Assembly (NCBI GenBank): GCA_024663395.1
Contig: JANFAH010000003.1
Coordinates: forward strand, 1,426,001-1,490,000
Origin: Pisolithus tinctorius
Taxonomy: Eukaryota; Basidiomycota; Agaricomycetes; Boletales; Pisolithaceae
Direction of reading: 5' to 3'
Length of the DNA: 64,000 nucleotides
Under the pieces are notes generated by a model. It made no database searches. It worked only from the letters and a program-made list of their open reading frames with translations, and was not told the origin of the DNA. Made by a program: the position numbers and the translations under genes. Positions 37,392 through 50,306 of this stretch are shown here, piece by piece (within the stretch, counting starts at the first letter, position 1; every line of letters begins with the position of its first letter).

Positions 37392-37799
37392 TATGCCGTT
37401 GTATGTATTTTCTGCGTGTTTTTCGTACTGCACTAGGGACGCCTTGAACTCGTTGAATGTGGTTTGTATTGGTACGTATAGGTTTAATATCATGGACACC
37501 AACTATCAGAACGTGACCCTGAGGGCAGGCGGTGCCGGTCACAGCTAGTGCAAATTCAGATGACTCGCAGTAGTTGAGAAGACCAAAACATGCGGATGCT
37601 GTGGGGTGAGTCACCCCTGCGAGTGTTTTAGTATTCACCGAGATACATGGATGGCATGTCGGAAGGTACAAGGGAAATGATATGGATCATAGCATTTTCC
37701 ATAATCTTCATCTTCGAAGAGTCGAACTAAGTAGATCATGCGATGCCATGCAACACGAAGGGGAAAAGACAAAGTACAGTGCAGTGTAGAGATGTGCAT
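37392..37799. other. Convergent intergenic stretch, 408 bp
   Basis: Between the RhoGAP gene (+) and eS27 (-); presumed 3' UTRs. No supported ORF or RNA. Confidence 0.45.
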
Positions 37800-38212
37800 C
37801 TAGTTCTTCCGGCGGAATGACGAACCTGACAAGCATTTATCAGCACCGAGTCATCCAGCTGTGGTGAGATACGGAACCTTCTGTCAACCTTGCCTTACCA
37901 CCTGTGGGCTGGCAGAGCACGCTTGCACACGACCCGCAGAGCACTACCGACTGCGCATGCGAGAAAACGGTTGTAATAGCAAAGCAACCTGACAAATGAT
38001 GTCTGAAGTGACTAGTCATCCCACCGAACAAGGACCTATACACACCTGGACACTTGACGTCCATAAAGTAAGAGTTAGGTGACTGCACAAGACGCTTGAG
38101 CTTGTGCTTTTTGTTTTCTGCCTCAGCTGAGGGGTTCAAGAGGTCGATGACAAGAGGCTGGGCACAGGATTGAGATCTATAGCCCTACGCATCAAACAAC
38201 ACAGCGCACCAT
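37800..38212 (-). CDS. RPS27: 40S ribosomal protein eS27
   Basis: Four exons: 38210-38212 (the ATG alone), 38046-38157, 37878-37988 and 37800-37825, total 252 nt, 83 residues, the normal length. Introns are 52, 57 and 52 nt. The spliced protein runs [18 protein letters not shown], then the C4 zinc finger [12 protein letters not shown] ... [13 protein letters not shown], then [16 protein letters not shown], near-identical in pattern to eukaryotic eS27. It is a structural protein of the small ribosomal subunit. A first exon consisting of just the start codon is a known habit of fungal ribosomal protein genes and places the first intron directly after ATG (donor GTGCGC). The finger residues are at CPGC and CGSC. 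Confidence 0.95.
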
Positions 38213-39414
38213 TTCGGCGTATTAACAGGTCGTATTTTCGGTTTGGTTGACGATGTGCGACGACGAGAAAATGCGAAAACGCTGAGTGTGTGGTGTGCTC
38301 AAATGCGACAAGCGAGAAGTTGGGGCAGCGACGGTATGGCGAAAATTAGGTTAAGGTTTTTGCGGAGTATGAAAGTTTATTTCTCCGCCAAAACTCCTAC
38401 CGGACGGCAGATATGATCTCTAAGCATCTCGTCATTGACCCCTGCTGCCAGCAAACTCTACGCAGGTCGTGGTCAGTGGTTTCAGCATTATAGAAGGCCA
38501 CTGGTCACTGATCACCAACGCAAACCTACGAGTACCTCCACCGTCGACTATCACCTACTACATTTCGTTATTTGAACAGGTGAGGTATTCGGTGGCAGGT
38601 CGATGAGGTTTTTAAAGCGACTGAATAATGGTGTGTGTGTGTGCTATACGTATCGGACACCCGGTAGGAGCTGTTGTACTCAGACAGTGTCGATGCCACT
38701 TGTCAATGTAAAAAAACTGTCCATCATGGCGAATAACATACCACAAGAGACGCCTCACTTCGCTCCGGCAGTAGAAATGTATATGTAGTATTGGGGGGTA
38801 AGGGCTAAGGATAGTGTGTGGACTGTCTGTACAAGTTCGCTAAGTCCTAAGTATTGACGTCTTCAAAGCAGAGGTCGCTAACAACGGAAGAAGACTGTAG
38901 GCGCGCTGGTAAGTTTTGCAACGTTGGAATACTAGTCCAGTGGCGTGCGTTGATTCGCACGTGAATAAACGCATGCCACTGGGTGGTAACAGCGTGTAAG
39001 GATTCGGTCCGACGCTGTCGACCGAATGGTTAGATGTTGGTTTCTTTATGACAGATCTTTGACTTTTCTCATTTATTCTCTGATCCTACTTAGCCCGTAC
39101 AGATACTCTGACATATCTCGTGCCTGAGTCTCTACCCTATAAAATAGGCCATGTATCGTACTGTACAGGGACTTCTTTTCTACCTCGAAATAAGACGCTA
39201 TTTGTCTGGAAACCCGAGTAGACGAAGAATCCCTCTTGTTGTGCCGCCGTTAAAAGTTCTACACTTCTTATCGGCGTTACATATTTTTTTCCTGCAAAAA
39301 TCAAGGTCTTACCTCGAACGCAATAACAAAAAAAACTCCAGATACCTTCTCGATCATTCACAGAACTGATCCACTGTGAAGACAAGAGTAAGTATCATAC
39401 ACTCAATAAACAAA
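38213..39414. other. eS27 upstream region and left end of element A (probable 5' LTR)
   Basis: The left part should hold the eS27 promoter and includes a GT dinucleotide run near 38,630. From roughly 38,900 the sequence looks like the 5' LTR and leader of element A: a TATAAAAT box at 39138-39145 lies about 270 bp before the gag start at 39415. The exact LTR edges cannot be set because the matching 3' LTR is not in the window. Confidence 0.45.
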
Positions 39415-39669
39415 ATGGTTAATACCCGTGCCTCTACCCGCTGAGCTACGAGAGTTCGAGCATCATCATTACCTCCCAGTCCACTGACGGCTCAGCCTGG
39501 TGCTGACATCATCGACAACTCCCCACTCCCAAAATTGACTCCACTAGGAAGTCAATACTCCACCCCTATCGAAAGGCCCGTCGCTGATAACGTCCGGAGT
39601 TACAGCGATGTGGTAAGAACAGGCTCGAGGGACCCAAGCCCGATGTCTAAAGAAGTGATCGCTAACGTC

Positions 39670-39849
39670 CCTGGCTTGAGAGTTAGCTCGCCAGTGGACC
39701 CAGGCTTGAGAGCTATCTCGCCAACGTACCTTGGCTTGAGAAATACCTCGCCCACTCGGCCAGGCTTGAGAGTTACCTTGCCGAAGTGCCCTGAACTGAG
39801 GCCCATCCTGTCAAGGCCTCCTGGCTTGAGAGTTAACTCGCCAGTAAAC
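39670..39849 (+). repeat. Six tandem 30-bp repeats in the element A gag N terminus
   Basis: Each unit encodes ten residues of the form PGLRVSSPVD, varying to PGLRAISPTY, LGLRNTSPTR, PGLRVTLPKC, PELRPILSRP and PGLRVNSPVN. The repeat keeps the frame and has diverged mainly at the last four positions. Confidence 0.9.
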
Positions 39850-42800
39850 CCCGGTGATAAGGAAATCCTGGGAGCTGAAAACGCTCGCACTGTTAGAGTC
39901 TGGGTACCAACTCACGAAGTAAGCAAGATCCCACCCGTTCACGTCCGATGCGACTCCATCTTTCCTGCAAGCGAAGTAGATGTCGAGCAAGGTGATTGGA
40001 CAGAAGTAGTGCGAAGATGATCGTGCGAATGACGCGCTCACAGTATGCTGAGGTCTGATCAGAGAGACCTCGTCTGAAAGGCCGAAAGACGACTGACCCT
40101 GGAAGAACGGGACAGGATCCGAAGAAGATCGCTGTCCCTGACGAGGAATAACCTCGACAGCCCCACGACGGAGGGCGAAGAGCCACCAATTACTGGAAAT
40201 CACAAAGGGAAGGGACCCGACCCAAGGAACTGGGGGGACCTGGACCTTAGCGACGGTGAGATGGACCCAGAGGCGCAACGCGCTGCTCTCGCATCCTGGA
40301 ACGTTGCGAATAAGCTGGTATATGAAGGGAATGACGATCTGCCTGAGCCTTCGCAAAAAGCTGTTAAGGAAGGAGCCGCGTCAAACGATGAAGACGCCGC
40401 TCAGAGTCTGGCTAACGATCGCCCCGAACGACCCTTAGAAAAGAAAAGGTCAAGGCATAAGTTTAAAGATAAGAAAACCGCACCAAAGCCGTCCAGGATT
40501 CCTCCCAACCCCGTGAAGGATATGGTGGATAGAGTTGTACGTCAAGACCATAAACGACGTGAGTGGCAAAGGACTCCGAAGGTGATGGAGCCTGTGAAGC
40601 AGATTAATCCTAAAAGCTATATTGGACTAGCATTTAAACGTCTCAAAAAGGACAAGAAACGAACCAGCAAGGCAAGGAAGGAATATAAGCGCTCTTGTCG
40701 ACGCAAATCCCCCGACGACAGCCACTCCAACCCTAGCTCGAGCAATGAGTCTGGAACTAGTTCCTCGAGTGATGATATGAGCTCGGACCCTAGCACCTCG
40801 AGTGACGACGAATCGCTTTCAAGCTCGGATGAAACTTCGAGCACATCTAGCAGCTCTTCTAGCGCCAGCAAATCCTCGACTGGTTCGAGTAGGTCGCGAG
40901 GGCACCGACACCGAGGAAGGTCCAAGTGGCGAAAGAGCCGAGGTCACCGATTGCATAAATCCAAGAAAAGGTCCAGATCGCGGCGTAAGACGACACTGAA
41001 GCCGATCCCACCCACGAAGTACGATGGGTTGGACAACCCTCATGCGTTCCATTGCTTCGTGACCGAAGGAACTGCGTATGTGGAGGATGGCCGTGTAGAA
41101 ACGAAGAAACGCGCATTTATCCTGTCACACTACCTAACAGGAAAAGCGCATGAGTTTTACGTGCGCGAGGTGTCTGGAGACCCTTACAAGTGGAGATTAT
41201 CGGACTTCTTTACGGAGCTATTTAATTACTGTTTCCCCATTGATTTCCAAATGCGTCAGCAGGAGAAACTACAATCTTGCTATCAAAACTCTAAAACAGT
41301 GAGAAACTATCTGTATGAGCTCAATGAGATCTGGAACATGATCGGAGAGACCAATGAACGCACCAAAGTACATAAGTTCTGGTCAGGACTACGAAAGGAG
41401 CTCCAGCGCGACCTGTGGAAGGAAAAGCTGAACCCTGAGGTCTCGAATCTGAAGAAAGTAGTGGCTTCAGCGGAAATCCTCGAAATAGCGCAATCAATAA
41501 CTGGAGACTACACCCATAGATCGCGAAGACGGCAAAGTAAGAAACGCACTGTCGAGAGCGCGGCCGTCTCGACAGGGGACCCAGAGAGCTCAAGGCATAG
41601 GCGACACCGCACTCGCAAAAGGAGATACAAGGGTGAAGAAAATTCCAAAGATCCCGTACCTGCCGAACCCTCCAAGAATAGGGGACGACGCGCGAGACAC
41701 CAAGACAAACAAAAACGTGATAATCCTAAGCTAAGCAAAGATGAGCAGGAGTGCCATAAGGTGGAGGGACTTTGTTTCATCTGTCATAAATCTGGACACT
41801 TCTCGAGGAACTGCCCTGATAGACGTACCGTGTCCTCGTCTGGCAAACCTCCAGGTATTACTAGCTTTGGGGTGGATGTGGATTTCAGGGACGTCGAATC
41901 CCAGCGACATCTTGCTAGGTCCACCGAAAACGACAACGAAGTATCTGTGAATTTCATTCAGACCAGAGGGCCTAGCATCCAAGAAGATAACGACGAACCT
42001 GATGACGATTTCCCTGATCTGGAGAGCGTCTCGGATGACAACGAGTATGGTACCAACGACGGGATCACTACTGGCAGCGAGACTCCCGATGATGGGACAA
42101 TAATATATGCTTACTCCGATAGTCAGATATGAGAACGTCAACGGCTGGAAACCAGAATCGGCGATCCACTCGCAGATCGTGCTAGGGAGCTATTATCAGG
42201 GATATGCTACCCAGGGGATGATCCGGATTCTCTACGTACCTATATGGACACTCGTTTCCTCGTTTATGATTTGAAGGATGGCCGACACATGATCGTGGAA
42301 AGCGAACAGGACATGTTGAGCCCAGAGGATAGAGTTATGATCGAAAACCACCTACTGACGGACCCGATGTTTCGAATTGACCGCTGGTATTGGATCCAGA
42401 AGGGCAAAGGCCTAGGCCTCACCATGGCGGAAATACAAGGTCTGGAGGGGGATAGGAAGTGGATCCCGGCTTCGATGGGATATCTGATTGAGGAATGAAT
42501 CATTGCCAGACTTCGAGATCACGCACTCCAGATCCTGGAAGGGGGGAACGTAGATCGATTCGCGTGTAATAGGAAAGATGACACGACTTTCCTTGTATCC
42601 GATTGCCACCTAGGCATTCAACTCGAACTTCCCTCGAACAGGACCATGATTCCTGATTTCGACGTTGTCCACTGGCACGCTAAGGAAGTGTTTCGAGTGT
42701 GCATGACTTTAGTTAGTCATGACCCTTTTGAGGACGACGAAATAGGTATCAGTTCGTTGTATGACGGACATATGCCCAGGTCAGGAGAGGTACACCGCGA

Positions 42801-45800
42801 TACCGAAAGGGACATACTGTGTAACGCGATCCGTGTAAAGGGAAGTAGTGCCCGCACTGAGGACAGAACGACCCTGCAAAGAAATGCATCAATAACCAAA
42901 GATTTCACGTGAAAGATACTGAAACCACTAGTGGTGGTGGTGCACATTAATGGCCACCCCGTGCGCGCTTTGATCGACACTGGATCGCTAGCAGACTTTA
43001 TGTCAATAACACTTGCTGAACAATTGAGAGTAAAAAGGGTCCCGCTTGAAAAGCCACTTACCATACAGCTGGCTGTCCAAGGCTCGCGGTCAAAGGTAAA
43101 CTTTGGCGCGAAGGTGAGGTTCCAATACCAAGGTATCGACTGTGAGCGTCATTTTGATGTGATGAACCTCCAAAACTATGACCTGATCCTCGGGACGCCG
43201 TTCCTGTACCAACACAAGGTGATGGTCGGTTTGCATTCTCCAAGGGTAGTGATTGGAAGTGTAAGGCCAACAGAGATGAGGGGTGAACAAGTTTTGACCT
43301 TGGAATCGCGTGCTACCGAAATATATTACAAAAGTATAGAACGAGCAAAAAAGTACCTACAGGAGCTAGCAAAACCCCTATGCTCCCAGGTGGGAGCGAC
43401 AGCCCTTCCCCCGTTCCGAGTCATAAATCACGAAATCCCATTGATTGACGAAAAGAAAATATATCCCTGGCGGCCATCTAGATGTCCAGAAGCATTGCGA
43501 CCTCTCTGGGCAGAGAAGAAAAATGCCTACCTGAAGACCAGTCGCTGGGAATTAACAGCGGCCAGAAACACTTGTCCTATGTTGCTGATACCTAAGGCAG
43601 GGAACCCCCCACGACTTCGTGTGGTGGTCGACCTGCGCAAGCGAAACAAGAATACACGTAAGCTATCGTCCCCGATGCCCGACATGGATGGCATCCTACG
43701 GCGTGTAGCCAAGAAGCCATACAGGTCGATTATTGATGGGGCCGATGCGTACAAACAAATCCGAGTGGTCCCTGAGCACGTCGAACGGACAGCAGTGACC
43801 ACCCCTGATGGGAACATGGTTAGCCTTGTAGTGCAGCAGGGCAACTGTAATGCACCCGCGACTTACCAGGCTTTAATGAACCATATATTTGGGGAATATA
43901 TTGGAACGTTCATGGACGTGTACCTGGATGACATCATTATCTATTCAGAAACGCTGGAAGATCACATACGGCATGTTAAGATCATGCTTGAAATCCTCAC
44001 TAGAGAGAAACTTTACCTCAGCGAAAAGAAACTCTGGTTCTTGTGCGACGAAGTAAAGATTCTGGGCCGGATTGTCACCGACAATGGAATACAAATGGAC
44101 CCAGAGAAGGTCGACCGGATCCTCAACTGGAAGGTCCCCACCAATCGAACGCTGTGCAAAGGGTTCGTTGGATCAGTCGGATACCTCGCTGATGACATTT
44201 ACAAAGTCCGCGTACCTTTGGGAGTATTGGCAGAGGCCAGCGCCGAGACGTGACCATTTCGATGGACCTTCACCAAACAGCGAGCGTTCGAAACTGTGAA
44301 ACAATATGTCGCTGCATGCGCGGGCCACAGTCGCGTCCCATTGGAATACGGACCCAATCGCGAACCCATCTGGGTAATGACAGATGCCTGTGGGAATGGC
44401 ATAGGTGGTGTGATCATGCAGGGCAAGGACTGGAAGTCAGCAAAAGTTGCTGCTTTCTATTCTGCAAAAATGTCCTCAGCACAGCGGAATTACCCAGTAC
44501 ATGAGCAGGAACTCCTCGCAGGAGTTGAGACGATGTTGAGACATCACGACATCCTGCAAGGAGCGTGTTTCACATGGGTGACAGATCACAAGAGTCTGAC
44601 GTACCTGTTAGAACAAAAGGACCTGTCCGGAAGACAGGCGTGCTGGTTAGAAAAGTTGGCAGAATTCGATTTCAATATCAAATACGTACCAGGTGTGGAG
44701 AATGTCCTCCCCGATGCTCTCTCCAGAATGTATGAGTTTGATGCGCCTGGAACGATCCGCGCGCCGAGCGAATACCTGCATTACGACCTAGATGTTGAGG
44801 AATCAGCAGAAGTGTACAAGGATAAGCAAATCATCAGCGCACCAGTATACATTGGTATTGAAGCGATGGCTATCTCCACTAGATCCCGCACCCAGAGTGA
44901 GCGAGGGCGTGAGCAACAGCCTGTTGCTCCCGACGAACGTACGGCAGGACCTCCAGTGCGTCGAGTGAAGTTAATCGTGAGGCCTCCAACAGCGACATCT
45001 GCACCGACGGCAGATGTGGGAGAACCTGTGATGGAAATCCCGGGGCCGCCCGCGATCAGTAGTGAGAAAGATAAGGGCAGTGCTGTGGTGGGTGCACCTG
45101 GTCAAGCCGCCCCAAGGAGAGCGGTTACTCGACGTCGTCGATCTCCTACACCCCCAGCGGAAACGGGTCGACCGGAAACGGGCATCGAGTTCGCTCGACG
45201 GGTCAAAGATCGCTTTGTTCTTCTGGGCCCAGGCGAACGAAGGAAGGGGGGGAAGGACAGTGAACATCCCCCTATTGCGAGCGCACGTGACACACACATT
45301 GCCGACACGTTGCAGAAGACGCGTGCATTGCCAAGTACGGAACAACACGGGTCGCACACGGGAGACACTACCGCTACAGTAACTAAAGTCCCGCTAGTCA
45401 TATACCCAGGAAACGAAGGCGTCCTTAAGGCTGCCCAACATAAGTATGACAACGACCCGTTCTTCAAGCGGATAATCAACGACCCACAGGCTTTCAAGAA
45501 TTTCATGATCACGTCTGATGGTTTCATTAGCTTAAAACTCCCAGATCGCACTGTAATCTGCGTACCAGATATCGAAGTAGAGGGGAAACGGCTTAGGGAA
45601 ACAGTCATTGACCATGCCCACTCCTTGCTAGCCCACCTGGGTGCAAAAAAGACAGTATCATATATACGTGAATTCCTGTGGTGGGAATCCATGGTGAAGG
45701 ATATCACCACGTTCTGCACGTCATGCCGGACATGTCAGCGAAGCAAACCTCCTACTCACAAACCGTTTGGACTACTAAACCCATTGTCCATGCCCTCGAA

Positions 45801-46419
45801 ACCATGGGAAGCAATTGGGGTCGACTTTGTTGGACCACTCCCAGAATCCAAGGATCACGATGGGGAATACGACTCTATCACCGTGATCATAGACCTGCTA
45901 ACGTCCATGGTACATATTGTACCAAGTAGAATGACTTACACCGCTCGTGAGATCGCTGAGGTGTATAAACACCATGGACTACCTCGGGCGATCATCAGCG
46001 ATCGCGACGTCCTGTTCACGAGTACATTCTGGAAACATCTTAACGATCTAATCGGAATACGACAAAAGATGTCAAGTGCTTACCATCCAGAAACGGACGG
46101 CGCTACGGAGCGTGCCAACCGAACGATCGGCCAAATGCTAAGATGTTGCATTGGCCCAAACCAAAGGGACTGGGTGTCAAGGATTCCTGTGATCAAATTC
46201 GCCATAAATAACGCAACGTCGGAGTCGACAGGATACACACCTTTCTTCCTGAATACAGGATGGATGCCATGCAGGATGATATGGGATGCCCCTAAGGAGG
46301 ATGAGTACCCGAGTGTGCGAGTGTTTGCAAATAAGATGAAACTCACCTTGATGGATGCTCATGACACCATCCTCAAAGCGCGCATAAAGCAGACAGTGGG
46401 CGCTAATAAAAAGCGCCGG

Positions 46420-46767
46420 TGTAGGAAAAGAGATTTAATGGGGAGAAGACTGGTAGTTGGATTGTCTGAGGGGAGTGAGTAGGCCAAAGGGGCTTCTATA
46501 GCCTGTGCAAGGATAGAGGGGACGTCTGAGGGCTTCTATGGCTGTCTGGGTGCAGGGAAACGACCTGCTCGATTTCGTCTCTCGTCTGTGGTAACTCGTC
46601 TATTCTATTGTAAGGAAAACTAACTATGCCAGTCACTAGGTAGTGCTGACTAAGCAACAGAAAAGCGAAATTCTAAGAACAAGTAGCAGAGGGATAGCTA
46701 GAACAAAAATAAAGTAAAATCATCAAAATAAAACAATTCCCCCAGTAGGGAAATTACATTCCCTACA
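46420..46767 (-). repeat. Element D LTR (3' LTR in element sense)
   Basis: 348 bp, repeated at 50307-50654 with no difference noticed. Near its right end it carries a perfect 8-bp inverted repeat, GTAGGGAA and TTCCCTAC, at 46745-46766 with a 6-nt loop. Confidence 0.92.
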
Positions 46768-47103
46768 TCCCAGGGGTACTTGAGATATTGACTGTCCCCA
46801 GTCAACTTGAAGGTGGCTCGACTATACAAGAATCCGAAGCCACGAGGGAAGGGGGCAAGACAACGCCTCGTCGACGAAAAACGGTTGCTCGAGATGGCAC
46901 GAAACAAGACATGATGGTAGAAGGGAATGCGACGAGCACAGCGCAAAATGAACAGAGAGAACCCATGACCCCAATCCTGAGATATCCATAAATCTGCCCA
47001 AGGGTACCCTCATCCACCAAAAACCAAATGTAGCCATGAGTTCTGCAGCGACGACGACGGAAAAGGTACCATTCGGATGCTGTCGAACAGTAGCACCAGA
47101 ATC

Positions 47104-48390
47104 CTGAAAAGCGAGAGATCCGGTCGAGAAATGGGCGAGATACTCGCAGAGTCGTCCTAAAGTGTCTGCAACAACAAAATGGGGCGTATCTCCACAACGG
47201 CAGCAGCGAGCGTGATGTATGATATACCGTCAGAAAGCCCTCAACAGGTAGCACAACGTCCCTCAAAAGCGAAAGGTCCAGCAGTGAAATGGGCGAGCTA
47301 TCATGCATACAGCGCCGTTGACTGAGGAGGGAACACTGCAGACCAACGACGGACGCTCGGGACGTGGCGAAACTGCCAGTAACGATGGAGGGGAATGTAG
47401 CGGACACGCTGAAAAGGAGACGGAGGGAATCCGTCTACGCGGGCCTAAGATATTTGCAAAGTTGTCCGAAAGTGCCTCTAACCACGAAAACGAGCGTATC
47501 TCGACGATAGCTGCGCGGAATTTGACAGAAGAGGCGTCCCCAGAAAGGGCTACGCGAGGGGAATGGACTGCCGGGAAAGCGAGAGGAACGGTGCTCGAGT
47601 GCGCGAGATATGACGAGAGGACTTCGAGGGTGGGGAGAAGGGCTCGACTTGCACAACAACGGCTGGGACGATCAACACGAAACTCCGGGAGACGGTAGAG
47701 GATTCGCAGACGAACAGGGAGAACGAGGAAATACGCAGATTGGACCAGCCGAACCCGAGTTATACGCGAAACTGGCTCGAAGCCCTCTGGACACGAAAAT
47801 GCTGACATCTCGACAACGGTTGCGCGGAATTTTACAAAGCAGGTGTCCCCAGGAAGGGTTCAGCGAGAGGGACGAAAGACCCGAAAAGCGAGAGGAACGG
47901 CACAGAACTGCGCGAGCTACTGCAGCAAGACCTCGAGGTGACCTTCTCACAAAATCACGAATACCTCCGAAACCGCTGCGCGCGCCAAAACACTCTTTGT
48001 ATCCCTGGAAAGGTCTCGTCGAGTAGTACCGGCATGCCAAAAGGCGAGAGATGCGGCACAAATTCGCGTGAGTTACAGTCAGAAGACCTCATGCACCAAA
48101 AATGCGAAATAACTCCGGAACCACTGAGCGCGCTGGAACATTCTTGGGCTCTCTGGAAAGCTCTCGTCGAGTAGTACCAGTCCGCGGAAAAGCGAGAGGC
48201 GCGACGCGGAAACGAGCGAGATACGACTACAGGACCCTGAGAATGGACCTATCCACAAAAACGCGAATATCTCCTTAACGGCCGGGCACACGCAAGCGAG
48301 CTTGGTACCAACAGAGAGCTGACGTCGAGTAGCACAAGCCTGCTGAAAAGCGAGAGGTACGGCGCGATAACGAGCGAGATACACACTTGG
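47104..48390 (-). repeat. Degenerate ~154-bp tandem repeats inside element D
   Basis: A motif related to GAAAAGCGAGAGG followed about 20 nt later by GCGAGATAC or similar recurs near 47106, 47264, 47410, 47574, 47712, 47882, 48040, 48186 and 48340, spacing 138-170 bp with a mean near 154 bp. Second conserved patches (ACGAAAACGAGCGTATCTC and TGCGCGGAAT types) fall between. Copies are diverged; frames through them are patchy on both strands and no protein family is recognised. It fills the place where pol would be. Confidence 0.75.
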
Positions 48391-48719
48391 TATGAGGGAG
48401 GTAGTATTTGTCTTGACAAGCGATGAGCGGTGTCGACAGTGACTTCATCGACAGCATGCCTCATTAGAACTGTATCCGTGGATGGGAGGCATTGTGTAGA
48501 GCGGAGGAAGGTGCTAGGTGCGATGCTAAACGGCGTTCCGTGGGGAACTCAAGCCTGGGGGGGGGGGTAAAAGATGAAGGGCAAAACAAGAAAATTCAAA
48601 CATATCTAATGTACCAAAAATTCCGCATTACGATGTAGGTAGATCCATACTAGATACTGTAAGATCCATAAGCAACAGAAATAAAAAACAACATAACGGA
48701 ATTCGGGTGACATGCAGCA

Positions 48720-50081
48720 TCAACGCGCTCTTCGAGAGCGCCGGGGCGTGCGACTGCGGCTGCGCGACCGCTTCGGTTTGGAACGGATGTATGAATACGC
48801 CTTCCTCAAACGTGAACGAGAGCGCGAGCGTGAGGATGATGACGACGACAAGGAAGAAGGGGGTGAGCCACTAGTCGAATATGAACATGAGCGCCTTCGA
48901 GCGCGACGTTGCTTCAAGCTGCAGGCACATGACTGGACTTGTATGAAATCATCTTTCGAACGTGTGTACGAACCTGTTCGAGTCTGCGAGCGCGAGCGTG
49001 AACGAGGACGCGAGGGCGATTCACCCTGGGTATGTGGCTGCGCGTGTGGTGAGCTACGAGAGCGCTCAGCTGACGAGCGACGAGACTGAATGGCTGGTGG
49101 TTCAGGTACCACTGGCTCGGGCTGGAGAGTAGGTAGGGACTGAGTAGACACGACGCTCATTCGAGCGGGTACACGCGATGGTGTGTCGAACACGCTTCGA
49201 GAGGGTGCGGCCATGGGTGAAAGTGAGCGAGCAAGCGACGAGCCCCTACGAGTCTCGAACTGGCTTGTCAACGAAGACCAGTTGTCGAGACGGTCTCGTA
49301 GAGTTCGTCCGGCAACTTCGCGCGGTATTTCCAGTCCTGTAGGTAGAACAACGCGGCCATTTATGAGTAGACACTCTCCCGAAGCTAAATACGACTTGAA
49401 CGAATGGCAACCTGCCCGAATATGCCCCGAGAGTCCACAGAAAAAGCAAAACGAATATGAACGGCGGGGTGTGCAGCTGTCCGAAGTCCCTGGTGGCTGC
49501 GTGCACGAGTTGTCGGCCTTGCTGCACTTCCAGACGCCATTTCCGAGTGCGAGAACGTGTTTCCCTGAAGCCATAAGCCTAGACACAGTAACCCTTTGAC
49601 TTTGAGAGTCGAGATACTTGAGCACCTCGCGTCTGAAATTGGGAGGGAACCCATTGAAAAAAGCAGAAGCTACATGGGATGATGGTCTCTTCTGCTTTAC
49701 GAGCGACGCCAAATAATGACAATAACTGCGAAAATATTCGCCCAGAGAAGACACCGAGACAGTGTCTGAGTCCTTGAATGCGCTTCTAAGTCCGAAAAAC
49801 CGGTCCCTGCAGGATTCCTCCAGCTCCGGGTACAGTTGGACCACTTCCGAGGTAAAACAGTCCCAATCTCCATTGCTACTCTCTGCGAGGTGGGACCAGA
49901 GGTCGGCTGACTCAAAAGGCGCGTATTTGAGCGCGAATTTGATGCGCGTGAGTCCGTCCGAGAGGCCGAATCCATCACAGAAATCGATTATGTCATCAAA
50001 GTAACTTCGAAGGTCCTCGGGGCGCCCAGAGAAGCTCGGTGCTTCGGGCGAGCCTCGACACGGAATCTTGAGGCCGAACAT
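48720..50081 (-). CDS. Element D gag-like protein with CCHC zinc knuckle and SR-rich tail
   Basis: An uninterrupted 453-residue ORF. Residues about 20-170 form a retrotransposon gag (capsid) region: FDDIIDFCDGFGLSDGLTRIKFALKY, then LYPELEESCRDRFFGLR and YFRSYCHYLASLVKQ. A CCHC knuckle CFFCGLSGHIRAGC (C-x2-C-x4-H-x4-C) follows near residue 215. The C-terminal third is rich in Arg-Ser dipeptides (SRSRSRSRLRK, KRSRSRSRTPRRS), resembling the RS domains of splicing factors. Gag packages element RNA in particles; the RS tail could bind RNA or host splicing proteins, which is inference. With no pol in the element, this protein would have to co-assemble with an autonomous relative. The intact ORF agrees with the near-identical LTRs. 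Confidence 0.85.
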   Translation of the reverse strand: MFGLKIPCRGSPEAPSFSGRPEDLRSYFDDIIDFCDGFGLSDGLTRIKFALKYAPFESADLWSHLAESSNGDWDCFTSEVVQLYPELEESCRDRFFGLRSAFKDSDTVSVSSLGEYFRSYCHYLASLVKQKRPSSHVASAFFNGFPPNFRREVLKYLDSQSQRVTVSRLMASGKHVLALGNGVWKCSKADNSCTQPPGTSDSCTPRRSYSFCFFCGLSGHIRAGCHSFKSYLASGECLLINGRVVLPTGLEIPREVAGRTLRDRLDNWSSLTSQFETRRGSSLARSLSPMAAPSRSVFDTPSRVPARMSVVSTQSLPTLQPEPVVPEPPAIQSRRSSAERSRSSPHAQPHTQGESPSRPRSRSRSQTRTGSYTRSKDDFIQVQSCACSLKQRRARRRSCSYSTSGSPPSSLSSSSSSRSRSRSRLRKAYSYIRSKPKRSRSRSRTPRRSRRAR

Positions 50082-50286
50082 GACTTCGGGAGTTTATATG
50101 AGTGTGAATGCTTGATAAGTGAGTGCGCGCGAGTGGGAAAACACGAAAATGCGAGCGAAGTGACTGCAAAAATGAGACCGAAAGGCGAAATCTGCTAAAC
50201 CGAGCCTGAAAATTGCGAAAATGAAGCTGGAGACTGCAAAAATGAATCTGGGAAGGTTGGGATGGGTGCCAGGCTAAGACAGAAGC

Positions 50287-50304
50287 CCCTCGCGGTGGGC
50301 TCCA
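50287..50304 (-). other. Element D primer binding site
   Basis: On the minus strand, two bases inside the right-hand LTR, the sequence TGGAGCCCACCGCGAGGG starts with TGG, as expected for pairing with a tRNA 3' CCA end. It marks 50307-50654 as the 5' LTR of D and the minus strand as its sense strand. The tRNA species was not identified. Confidence 0.6.
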
Positions 50305-50306
50305 GT

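Noticed and set aside
38603..38788. A 61-codon ORF near the left edge of the retrotransposon nest
   Set aside because: It contains a GT dinucleotide run, has no recognisable domain and no splice context.
39424..39455. A stretch resembling the complement of a tRNA D-arm (tRNA gene fragment or primer site)
   Set aside because: It is in frame with, and forms, the first codons of element A gag (MVNTRAS...), and there is no anticodon or T-arm.
44254..44295. Pol of element A as two separate genes split at 44251
   Set aside because: Both parts are in the same frame and the break is one TGA between RT and RNase H, so it is a single decayed polyprotein.
46802..48200. Several 100-200-residue open frames on both strands within element D
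   Set aside because: They pass through the degenerate 154-bp repeats, shift frame from copy to copy and match no family.
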